Positions 9,384-16,436 of a stretch of 64,000 nt of DNA are shown one piece after another. The position numbers were made by a program, and so were the translations under genes. The stretch is from Terriglobus saanensis SP1PR4 (GTDB taxonomy: Bacteria; Acidobacteriota; Terriglobia; Terriglobales; Acidobacteriaceae): NCBI RefSeq assembly GCF_000179915.2, contig NC_014963.1, positions 1,240,001 to 1,304,000 on the forward strand. Reading direction: 5' to 3'. The number at the start of each line of letters is the position of its first letter. The stretch's first letter is position 1. The notes beneath the pieces were generated by a model. That model saw only the letters and a list, made by a program, of their open reading frames with translations. It had not been told where the DNA came from and did not search any database.

Positions 9384-10763
9384 ATGTCTACAGTCGGAAT
9401 CAACTTTGGATCGGCTACGAGCGGGACGGGATTTGATGTAGCCAGCACGGTTGCCAGCATTATGGCTATTCAGCGAACCCCCGAGACAGCGTGGGCGGCG
9501 CAAACTACTGCGTTGAAGGCGCAGGACACGGCGCTGACCGCCTTGGGAACCGACCTTTCCAATCTGTCGACCGCCCTGTCGGCCCTGACAGCCTTCGACG
9601 GCGCCATGTCTGCGAAGAGCGGCGCCAGCTCGGACACCACGGTTGCCACGTTGCTCTCAGCTGACTTCACGGCGCGCGCTGGCACCCATATCCTCAAAGT
9701 CGGTCAACTGGCTCAGACTTCGGCTCAGAACTCTGACCCCGTGGCCGCCACAGATACTCTGAGCGGGACCTTTACCTTCCAGGTGGGTAACGGCAAGGCG
9801 ACGACAATCACGCTGGACAGTACCAACAACACTCTGGCGGGACTGGCAGCAGCGATCAATGCGTCCGGCGCAGGCGTAACGGCGGACGTGGTCACAGGAA
9901 CCTCTGGCTCTCGTATCTCGCTGATCAGCCAGACCAGCGGTGTAGCGGGCAACATTACTGTTTCGGGAGCGTTGACGGACTCCACCACTTCGAGCGCGGT
10001 GAACTTCAATGTGAGCCAGGCGGGGCAGGACGCGGCCTTCACGATCGACGGCATCGACATGACCAGCAGTAGCAACACGGTATCGACCGCCATTCCTGGA
10101 GTCACCATGCAGTTACTCTCTGTCACGCCAACCTCTGACACCGCTGGGACGCAGATCCAGATCGTCAACGACACCTCGACGGTCTCCAGCGCGCTGAACA
10201 GTTTTGTCACCGCTTACAACCAACTCATCACCGATATGGCGACGCAGGAAGGCAAGGACTCCACCGGTGCCGCTGAACCGCTCTACGGTTCGTCGGTGCT
10301 TTCGCAGATCCAGTCCCAGATCTCCCTCGCCTTGGGAACGGCATCCTCAGGAAGCGGAAGTATGCAATACCTTACCCAACTTGGAATCACGACGAACACA
10401 GACGGAACGCTCTCGCTCGACAGCAGTCAGCTCTCTTCGGAGCTGAGTTCGGACTTCAATGACGTGACCACCTTCTTTCAAAATGTGGGCAGCTTTGGGC
10501 AGAGTATGCTTACGACGATCAATGGTCTGGGTACAGCTGGCGCCAACAGCACGATCAAGCTGGCTCTCTCGGAAAATTCGGACCAGGAAACCACCCTTGC
10601 CGACAACACGAGCGCACTCGAACTCCGGCTCACCTCCTACCAGGCTTCCCTCACTACGGAACTCAACACGGCGAACCAGATTCTTCAGGGCATTCCGGGG
10701 CAACTGGATGAAGTGAACCAGATCTTCGACGCGATCACTGGGAACCACAACAGCAACAATTAG
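9384..10763 (+). CDS. fliD: Flagellar filament capping protein FliD (hook-associated protein 2)
   Basis: 459 residues from ATG 9384, with AGGAGG seven bases upstream. The N-terminus has the FliD_N pattern (GTGFDVASTVASIMAIQRTP, then coiled-coil rich in Ala/Leu/Thr). The centre is Ser/Thr/Gly-rich with an ALTAFDGAMSAKSGASSD stretch, and the C-terminal helices (about 380-459) end in NQIFDAITGNHN, typical FliD_C. FliD caps the growing filament and helps fold flagellin. The only flagellar neighbour in the window is fliS, eight bases downstream; no flagellin, hook or motor gene is present, so this is an isolated pair. Composition is typical for a secreted filament protein: almost no Cys and much Ser/Thr. 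Confidence 0.92.
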   Translation: MSTVGINFGSATSGTGFDVASTVASIMAIQRTPETAWAAQTTALKAQDTALTALGTDLSNLSTALSALTAFDGAMSAKSGASSDTTVATLLSADFTARAGTHILKVGQLAQTSAQNSDPVAATDTLSGTFTFQVGNGKATTITLDSTNNTLAGLAAAINASGAGVTADVVTGTSGSRISLISQTSGVAGNITVSGALTDSTTSSAVNFNVSQAGQDAAFTIDGIDMTSSSNTVSTAIPGVTMQLLSVTPTSDTAGTQIQIVNDTSTVSSALNSFVTAYNQLITDMATQEGKDSTGAAEPLYGSSVLSQIQSQISLALGTASSGSGSMQYLTQLGITTNTDGTLSLDSSQLSSELSSDFNDVTTFFQNVGSFGQSMLTTINGLGTAGANSTIKLALSENSDQETTLADNTSALELRLTSYQASLTTELNTANQILQGIPGQLDEVNQIFDAITGNHNSNN

Positions 10764-10771
10764 GAGCGACC

Positions 10772-11245
10772 ATGAACTATCAGGAGCAGGCCCTCGCGGG
10801 TGCAACCGGTGTCGACCTCATTCTGGCGCTGTACGACGGTGCGGTACGTTTTCTCTACCGCGCGATCCGTGCCGTGGAAGAAGAAGATGTAGTGGAACGC
10901 CGCTTTGCCGTCAAGCGCGCGCTCGACATCCTGATGTACCTGCAGGCGCGCCTCCGGCCAGACATTGGCGGAGCTCCCGCGATCTCCCTCGCGGATTTTT
11001 ATGCTGCGATGTTCAAGATGACGCTCGAAGCCTCCTTCCATGCTTCGAAAGAAGAGTTTCTTGGTGTGATCGCCTGCATACGCAACGTGCGGGAGGCCTG
11101 GGTCGTCGTAGCGCAGGATCCTGCCGCAAATCGCGCGTTACCCCGCGAGCTTCGGACGGCGGAAGAGAAGCGATCTCCCGCGAGTCTCGTACAAAGAAAG
11201 ACCGCTGTCGCCGCACCCTCCGGACGCTCTGCCTGGAGTGCATGA
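10772..11245 (+). CDS. fliS: Flagellar export chaperone FliS
   Basis: 157 residues. The first 120 match FliS in pattern: GATGVDLILALYDGAVRFLYRA (helix 1-2, about 10-31), a long Glu/Arg-rich helix ending in KRALDILMYLQARL, and a third helix LADFYAAMFKMTLEASF. FliS binds the C-terminus of flagellin and keeps it unfolded for export. A ribosome binding site (TAGGAGCGACC) precedes ATG 10772, and the gene follows fliD by eight bases, the usual fliD-fliS order. The last 35 residues (Arg/Ala/Ser-rich, ending in SGRSAWSA) look disordered and extend past the normal FliS length of about 125-135. Confidence 0.87.
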   Translation: MNYQEQALAGATGVDLILALYDGAVRFLYRAIRAVEEEDVVERRFAVKRALDILMYLQARLRPDIGGAPAISLADFYAAMFKMTLEASFHASKEEFLGVIACIRNVREAWVVVAQDPAANRALPRELRTAEEKRSPASLVQRKTAVAAPSGRSAWSA

Positions 11246-11343
11246 TCGTCTGATCTTCCGGCATCTGCATTGACATGCCCGTTTGGCTTCATTACAACCA
11301 AGACGCACACCCAAAAGAGGCATGACGAGGTGTGGAGGTTGAA

Positions 11344-12102
11344 ATGAAGCATACAGATCTGACAGGAAAACACGCCGTAGTGACTGGCGCGGCCAGCGGT
11401 ATTGGGGAAGCGATCGCACGCTGTTTTGTAGAAGCGGGTGCGAACGTCACCCTGCTCGATGTGAATGAAGTGCGCGTGCAGGAAGCGGCATCCAAGCTGG
11501 GCGAAGCCGCTGCCGGAGTAGCCTGCGATATTACCCAGGAAGACGCGGTCCGCAAAACGTTTGAAGGCTTCCCCGGTGTCGACATTCTCGTCAACAGCGC
11601 AGGCATTGCGCACGTCGGCACGCTTCTCACCACCGCGCCAGCAGACTTCGACCGTCTTTTTAACGTCAACGTACGTGGGACTTATCTCTGCATGCAGGTT
11701 GCCGTTCCCAAAATGGTGGAAGGCGGAGGCGGCACAATTCTGAACATGGCCTCGATCGCCGCCACCTCGGGTCTTCCGGACAGGTTCGCCTACTCCATGA
11801 CCAAGGGGGCTGTGCTCTCTATGACCCTCTCCGTAGCGCGTGACTACATCGACAAGAAGGTGCGCTGCAACTGCATCTCTCCCGCGCGTGTGCATACGCC
11901 GTTCGTCGATGGCTTCGTCGCGAAGAACTACCCCGGCCGGGAGGCCGAAATGTTTGAGAAGCTGGGGAAATCGCAGCCCATCGGACGTATGGGAACGCCG
12001 GACGAGATCGCCCTGCTCGTGCTCTATCTCTGCAGCGAAGCCTCCAGCTTCGTCACCGGGTGCGATTATCCGATCGATGGCGGCTTCTTCAACCTTCGCT
12101 AG
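11344..12102 (+). CDS. SDR family oxidoreductase, probable sugar-acid dehydrogenase
   Basis: 252 residues from ATG 11344; GGAGG lies five bases upstream. Classical short-chain dehydrogenase: TGAASGIG nucleotide motif (about 16-23), NSAG, catalytic Ser in MASIAATSG and Y-S-M-T-K at the active site. The C-terminal part (PGREAEMFEKLGKSQPIGRM) resembles dehydrogenases of non-phosphorylating L-fucose catabolism, such as 2-keto-3-deoxy-L-fuconate dehydrogenase. The next gene, nine bases downstream, is a fuconolactonase-like amidohydrolase, which supports that role, but specificity is inference from family and context. A general SDR of other specificity remains possible. Confidence 0.85.
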   Translation: MKHTDLTGKHAVVTGAASGIGEAIARCFVEAGANVTLLDVNEVRVQEAASKLGEAAAGVACDITQEDAVRKTFEGFPGVDILVNSAGIAHVGTLLTTAPADFDRLFNVNVRGTYLCMQVAVPKMVEGGGGTILNMASIAATSGLPDRFAYSMTKGAVLSMTLSVARDYIDKKVRCNCISPARVHTPFVDGFVAKNYPGREAEMFEKLGKSQPIGRMGTPDEIALLVLYLCSEASSFVTGCDYPIDGGFFNLR

Positions 12103-12111
12103 GAGCACGCA

Positions 12112-12942
12112 ATGCGGGTGATCGACAGCCATCAACACTTCTGGCGATATTCGCCGGAAGAGTACGACTGGATCGATGGCAGCATGGAGAAGCTGCGGAC
12201 GGATTTCCTCCCTGTGGAACTGCAGCCGGAGATGGCATCCGCGCGAGTGGACGCCTGCGTCGCGGTGCAGGCCCGACAGACCGTGGAAGAGACGGAGTGG
12301 CTGCTCGACCTCGCCGCAACCTCACCATTCATAGCAGGCGTTGTGGGATGGGCACCGATCGCTGCTCCGGAGTTCCCGGCGATACTCGCCCAGATCGGGG
12401 CTAACCCCGTGCTCAAAGGTCTGCGCCATATAGTGCAGGCGGAGCTGCAGGCCCGCTTTCTCCTGCAATCAGCCTTTCGACAGGGGATACGCGAGATCAC
12501 CCGCGCCGGTCTGGTCTACGACATCCTCATCCTTCCGCACCAGCTCCCGCAGGCCATCGAATTCGTGGACGAACACCCACAACAGAGCTTCGTCCTGGAT
12601 CACGCCGCTAAACCGCCGCTGCGCTCCGGCGATCTCGCCGTTTGGGAACGGGACTTCCGCGCACTCGCTCGGCGGGAAAACGTCTGTTGCAAACTCTCAG
12701 GTCTGGTCACCGAAGCCGATTGGAACACCTGGACGGAAGAGAGCCTCCGGCCCGTCTTCGACATCATGGTGGAGTCTTTTACCCCACAGCGCATGATGGC
12801 GGGATCGGATTGGCCGGTCTGCACGGTTGCCACAAACTACGATGCATGGTGGTCTCTGCTTCGAAGAGGTGTGGCGAAACTCTCTGACGCGGAACAGACA
12901 GCGGTGCTTGGCGGTACGGCGGAACGTATTTACAAGCTTTGA
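12112..12942 (+). CDS. Amidohydrolase 2 family protein, L-fuconolactonase-like
   Basis: 276 residues. Metal-dependent TIM-barrel hydrolase beginning RVIDSHQHFWRYSPEEYDW, with the H-x-H (HQH) metal motif at about 6-8. A second His lies in GLRHIVQ, another in VLDHAAKPP (the D-H-A/G-K-P signature of the COG3618 group), and the Asp is in MMAGSDWPVC. COG3618 members include L-fuconolactone and L-rhamnono-lactone hydrolases. Its start lies nine bases after the SDR stop, with GGAG upstream (TAGGAGCACGCA). The pair probably converts a sugar lactone and the resulting acid. The substrate is not proven by the sequence. Confidence 0.87.
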   Translation: MRVIDSHQHFWRYSPEEYDWIDGSMEKLRTDFLPVELQPEMASARVDACVAVQARQTVEETEWLLDLAATSPFIAGVVGWAPIAAPEFPAILAQIGANPVLKGLRHIVQAELQARFLLQSAFRQGIREITRAGLVYDILILPHQLPQAIEFVDEHPQQSFVLDHAAKPPLRSGDLAVWERDFRALARRENVCCKLSGLVTEADWNTWTEESLRPVFDIMVESFTPQRMMAGSDWPVCTVATNYDAWWSLLRRGVAKLSDAEQTAVLGGTAERIYKL

Positions 12943-12961
12943 GATTCAGAGTTCAGGATTT

Positions 12962-13001
12962 GCATCTTTACTGTATGACGCACAAAGATGCCCAATTTTT
13001 T
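12962..13001 (+). terminator. Terminator-like hairpin after the amidohydrolase gene
   Basis: GCATCTTT (12962-12969) pairs perfectly with AAAGATGC (12984-12991), and a six-T run follows at 12996-13001. The stem is short and moderately AT-rich, so strength is uncertain, but the position 19 bases after the stop of the SDR-amidohydrolase pair is right for an intrinsic terminator. A second, weaker candidate with GAAGCC/GGCTTC arms lies at 13125-13144. The rest of 12943-13290 shows no gene. Confidence 0.5.
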
Positions 13002-13290
13002 CACTGGGTGGATGTGGGCTGTTTGTCATTCCAAGCGCCATTAGAAAGGCGCGCGTATCTGCTTGAAAATCAGAGGTTTCTAAGATCTCTTCGGGCCATT
13101 CCTCTGCCCGTATCTATGCCTCTAGAAGCCTCCGAACGGGCTTCTCTTTGAACATCCGTAAGAAGAGGAAACCAACATCGCTTCTGCTGCGTCTCATTTA
13201 CAGGTAAGGGTCTGCTTTCCAGCACGTTTGAGAGCGGGTGGCGCGCCTACTTGGGTCTACCTAATTCGCATCGTTTGAAGGGTTGCAGAT

Positions 13291-13686
13291 ATGAGCAATA
13301 TGCTAAGTTCCTGGAAAGAAATTGCGCAGTTTTTTGGCAAGGGTGTGCGGACCGTACAGCGCTGGGAAAAGACGCTGGATCTTCCCATTCATCGTCCACC
13401 AGGAGCGCCCAGCAATGTGGTTCTAGCCCGCGAAAGCGATCTGGAAGCATGGATGCATCGCGGTTTACCTCAGGCAGAACAAGCGTCAGCCGCATCCGAA
13501 GACCTTGATCATGCCTTTGAGATCATCCACGCGCGTCTGCGTGAGTTGGAATCGGGAAACCTTGAGGCCGGTCGGTCGCGGGAAGAAGAGATTAAAAGTC
13601 TCTCCGAGCATATCGAAGCCTTGCGTGCCGCAGTACATGCGGCCAACGGGCGACAGAGCGTCTCCGACGGTTCCATTGCGGCTTAG
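13291..13686 (+). CDS. Small HTH DNA-binding protein with coiled-coil tail
   Basis: 131 residues. The first 60 form a MerR/excisionase-like helix-turn-helix (SSWKEIAQFFGKGVRTVQRW, then LDLPIHRPPGAPSNVVLARESDLEAWM), a module very common in Acidobacteria, often fused to sensor or TPR domains. Here it is followed only by a Glu/Arg/Leu-rich helix (about 70-125) with heptad-like spacing, so a dimeric DNA-binding protein is plausible. It has no operon partner: 60 bp separate it from the acyltransferase gene. Targets are unknown. Confidence 0.8.
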   Translation: MSNMLSSWKEIAQFFGKGVRTVQRWEKTLDLPIHRPPGAPSNVVLARESDLEAWMHRGLPQAEQASAASEDLDHAFEIIHARLRELESGNLEAGRSREEEIKSLSEHIEALRAAVHAANGRQSVSDGSIAA

Positions 13687-13746
13687 CCTCCTGGGATAAG
13701 CCATTTCACCGTGGCGAATCGCCGCCCGGCATGAGATTATCCCGGA

Positions 13747-14931
13747 ATGGTCGAAACCAAGGCAGCCCCTACCCAGAGGATTCTCTCCGTCGATGTTCTA
13801 CGTGGCCTTACGGTCGCGTTCATGATCCTGGTGAACGATCCAGGGGATGGCCATGTGGCCTATGCTCCCCTGGATCATGCTCCCTGGAACGGCTGGACAC
13901 CAACGGACATGGTCTTTCCCACGTTTCTCTTTCTCGTGGGATGCTCCATCGTCTTTTCCATCACCTCGCGCCTGAAGCGCGGCGATAGCAAGAGCCGAAT
14001 TGCCCTTCAGGTCATCCGACGCACCATCTATCTTCTGGCTATCAACTACGCCATTCGCCTCATCCCTCAGTTTCATTACGGAAGAATGCGGCTTTTCGGG
14101 GTTCTCCCCCGCATTGCGATCTGTTATCTGATCGCGGCGCTTCTTTTTCTCTGGCTGCAGCGCGCGCGATGGATCGCCGTCGCTGTCGTCACACTCTTGG
14201 TGGGCTACTGGGCGCTGATGCGCTTCGTTCCTATTCCCGGCGCTGGAATGCCGGTGCATGATTTCCCCCTGATGGACCAGTTCAATAACCTGCCATCGTA
14301 CATCGACCGTGGATTCAACGACTTCACGCAGCGTTTCCTGCATACCGGATCGTTGTACGAGAAGACCCGCGATCCCGAAGGTATCCTGAGCACGCTTCCC
14401 GCCGTGGGAACAGCCCTCCTCGGCGTACTCAATGGAAAGCTGCTGCGTTCGAATACGCCTCCGGTAAAAGTCAGCGCCATCCTGTTGGGCGGCGGAGTTT
14501 TGAGTATTGCCTTGGGCTATCTCTGGAATCCCTGGTTTCCCTTCAACAAGAATCTTTGGACGAGCTCGTATGTGCTGCTCGCCGCCGGAATCGCCGCTCT
14601 GCTCCTCGGTATCTCGTTCTTCCTCTTCGATGTGAAGAAGTGGCAGCACACCTCAAAGATGATCCGCATTCTCGCCTGGCCCTGCATCGTCTTTGGGTCG
14701 AACGCGATCGTGGCCTATGTCACACCAAGCATCTATGGAAAGATTCTTGGGTACATTCACATCCCTGATGGCGACCGAACCGTCACCCCACTCCGTTGGC
14801 TCTATCTGCACGTCTTCGCGCATTGGGGATCGACGGCGAACACCTCGCTGGCCTACTCGCTCTTCTACGTGGTGCTCTGCTTTATTCCGGCCTGGCTGTT
14901 GTGGCGCAAGGGAATGTTTCTCCGCGTTTGA
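13747..14931 (+). CDS. HGSNAT-like membrane acyltransferase (DUF5009/DUF1624 type)
   Basis: 394 residues with about ten transmembrane helices. The N-terminus, ILSVDVLRGLTVAFMILVND, is the typical opening of heparan-alpha-glucosaminide N-acetyltransferase homologues, followed by the family segment with P-W-N-G-W-T-P-T-D-M-V-F-P-T-F-L-F. Bacterial members of this group acetylate amino sugars, in some cases glucosamine at the inner membrane during amino-sugar use or murein recycling. The Asp near residue 16 (SVDVLRG) and the His in LDHAPW (about 40) are conserved in the group. The downstream gene, a Tat-exported sugar isomerase, suggests carbohydrate metabolism, but the acceptor sugar is not known. 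Confidence 0.85.
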   Translation: MVETKAAPTQRILSVDVLRGLTVAFMILVNDPGDGHVAYAPLDHAPWNGWTPTDMVFPTFLFLVGCSIVFSITSRLKRGDSKSRIALQVIRRTIYLLAINYAIRLIPQFHYGRMRLFGVLPRIAICYLIAALLFLWLQRARWIAVAVVTLLVGYWALMRFVPIPGAGMPVHDFPLMDQFNNLPSYIDRGFNDFTQRFLHTGSLYEKTRDPEGILSTLPAVGTALLGVLNGKLLRSNTPPVKVSAILLGGGVLSIALGYLWNPWFPFNKNLWTSSYVLLAAGIAALLLGISFFLFDVKKWQHTSKMIRILAWPCIVFGSNAIVAYVTPSIYGKILGYIHIPDGDRTVTPLRWLYLHVFAHWGSTANTSLAYSLFYVVLCFIPAWLLWRKGMFLRV

Positions 14932-14990
14932 AGCGAGGATTCTTTTGGCCGTTGGAGAAATGTAGACGATCGTGCGTTGTGCACAGTAGT

Positions 14991-15845
14991 ATGCCGTGCA
15001 TGAACGCTTCCATGAACCGCCGTGACCTTCTACTCGGAGGCGCGGCCCTGACCGCCTCCGCCGCCCTCCCCAGCTCGCTCTTCGCCGCCGGTTTGAAGAA
15101 GTCGCCCATCCGTCTTGGCATCGCCAGCTACACCTTCCGTCAGTTCAAGCCGGACCAGGTCATCGGATTCATGAAACAGCTCAACTGTACATACCTGAAC
15201 CTGAAGGACGTGCACCTCCCCATGACGCCCCTCAGCGATGTTCCCGCACTGGCCAAGCACTATCGTGACGCGGGCCTGGAGCTGACCGACGCTGGCGCAA
15301 TCTACTTCAAGGTCGACACAGATGAAGACGTTCGCCCCAAGTTCGAATATCTGAAAGCCGCAGGTATCAAGAGCTTTGTTGGTTCTCCCACGCACGAGAT
15401 CCTGCCCCGCGTCGAAAAGTTCGTCAAGGAATATGACATACGCATGGCCATGCATAACCACGGCCCCGAAGATCACGAGTGGCCCTCGCCCTATGACATT
15501 GAGAAGGTGATCCGCCCCATGGACCATCGCATCGGCTGGTGCATCGACGTCGGCCACACCATGCGTACTAAGACAGACCCCGTCGCGGCCATCAAGATGG
15601 CGGGAGACCGTCTCTACGACGTACACATGAAGGACCTCGCCGACCCAACTTCAAAGGAGAGCCAGGTAGCGGTCGGTGAAGGGAAGATGCCGGTCAAAGA
15701 GATCTTCCAGGCGCTGATTGGGATCAAGTACAAGTACTTTGTCGATCTGGAGTACGAGATCCACGGCGACGATCCCATGCCCGGTGTCCTGAAGAGCTTT
15801 GCCTCCATGCGCAAGACGCTGGCGGAGATGGGCTACTCCGCATAA
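14991..15845 (+). CDS. Tat-exported sugar phosphate isomerase/epimerase family protein
   Basis: 284 residues from ATG 14991; ATGs at 15000 and 15012 in the same frame are equally possible, and none has a clear ribosome binding site. The N-terminus carries a twin-arginine signal (NRRDLLLGGAALTASAALPS) ending near SLFAAG, so the enzyme is probably periplasmic. The rest is a xylose-isomerase-like TIM barrel (AP endonuclease 2 family): MHNHGPEDHEW, CIDVGHT, VHMKDLAD and DLEYEIHGDDP supply the metal-binding His, Asp and Glu. Such exported homologues occur widely in Acidobacteria and Planctomycetes; their substrates are mostly unknown. A perfect 17-bp hairpin follows the gene. Confidence 0.85.
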   Translation: MPCMNASMNRRDLLLGGAALTASAALPSSLFAAGLKKSPIRLGIASYTFRQFKPDQVIGFMKQLNCTYLNLKDVHLPMTPLSDVPALAKHYRDAGLELTDAGAIYFKVDTDEDVRPKFEYLKAAGIKSFVGSPTHEILPRVEKFVKEYDIRMAMHNHGPEDHEWPSPYDIEKVIRPMDHRIGWCIDVGHTMRTKTDPVAAIKMAGDRLYDVHMKDLADPTSKESQVAVGEGKMPVKEIFQALIGIKYKYFVDLEYEIHGDDPMPGVLKSFASMRKTLAEMGYSA

Positions 15846-15860
15846 ATCGGCTCAAGCTTT

Positions 15861-15899
15861 AGAGCGGCGCACGGAGTTTCACACTCCGTGCGCCGCTCT
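15861..15899 (+). terminator. Perfect 17-bp GC-rich hairpin
   Basis: Arm 15861-15877 and arm 15883-15899 are exact reverse complements over 17 bases around a five-base loop (TTCAC). Outside them, CTCAAG (15851-15856) and CTTGAG (15900-15905) can extend the pairing. It lies 15 bases after the isomerase stop and 29 bases before the UPF0303 gene. There is no T tract, so it may be a Rho-independent terminator of atypical form, a transcript-end stabiliser, or a REP-like unit. Confidence 0.6.
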
Positions 15900-15928
15900 C
15901 TTGAGAATGTCGTATCGTCAGAAAGATC

Positions 15929-16420
15929 ATGCCAGACCATACCGCAGACATCGCTCGCATCGCTTATCAGGAAACAGAACTGGCGCTTCCACGCTTCAAC
16001 CTTGAGATTGCATGGCAGCTTGGCGAACGCGCCCGCTCGCTCTCTGTAGAACGCGGATACAAGCTCGCCATCGAGGTTCGCCGCGGCCCCGCAACCGTCT
16101 TCCTTACTGCAATGGATGGCACCACGCCAAGCTCGGTGGACTGGCTTCGCCGCAAGGCCAACACCTGCGCGTGGTTTGCACGCAGTACCTATTCCACCGG
16201 CCTGCAATTGGCACAGAAGAGCCAGACACTCGCCCGCCACGCCCTGGCAGATCGAGACTACGCCGCCGATGGTGGCTCGGTTCCGCTCATGGTAAAAGAT
16301 GCAGGGCTGGTCGGCAGCCTTACAATTTCAGGTCTCGACCAGCGAGCGGATCACGAACTGGCAATTGAGGTTCTCTGCCTGCATCTGGGACGCAGCTACG
16401 CCGAACTCAAGCTCGATTAG
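15929..16420 (+). CDS. UPF0303 / heme-degrading-domain (HbpS-like) family protein
   Basis: 163 residues. Pattern of the UPF0303 (GlcG/HbpS fold) family: F-N-L-E-I-A-W-Q-L-G, then KLAIEVRRGPATVFLTAMDG, then S-V-D-W-L-R-R-K-A-N-T, ending with EVLCLHLGRSYAEL. Homologues are cytoplasmic alpha/beta proteins. Some bind heme or act in tail-anchored protein handling in yeast (YBR137W), but no enzymatic role is proven for this branch. The next gene, a large FAD/Fe-S 2-hydroxyacid dehydrogenase homologue, starts 16 bases downstream. GlcG-fold proteins are known neighbours of glycolate/lactate oxidases, so the two may be linked. Confidence 0.8.
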   Translation: MPDHTADIARIAYQETELALPRFNLEIAWQLGERARSLSVERGYKLAIEVRRGPATVFLTAMDGTTPSSVDWLRRKANTCAWFARSTYSTGLQLAQKSQTLARHALADRDYAADGGSVPLMVKDAGLVGSLTISGLDQRADHELAIEVLCLHLGRSYAELKLD

Positions 16421-16436
16421 GTATCCTCAACCTCTC

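Noticed and set aside
10999-12138. Minus-strand frame of 379 residues across fliS and the SDR gene
   Set aside because: It lies antisense to two well-supported genes and shows no domain pattern.
12943-13290. Possible tRNA around 13050-13115 because of a TGAAAATC-type loop
   Set aside because: No acceptor stem, T-arm consensus or anticodon stem of the right spacing could be built.
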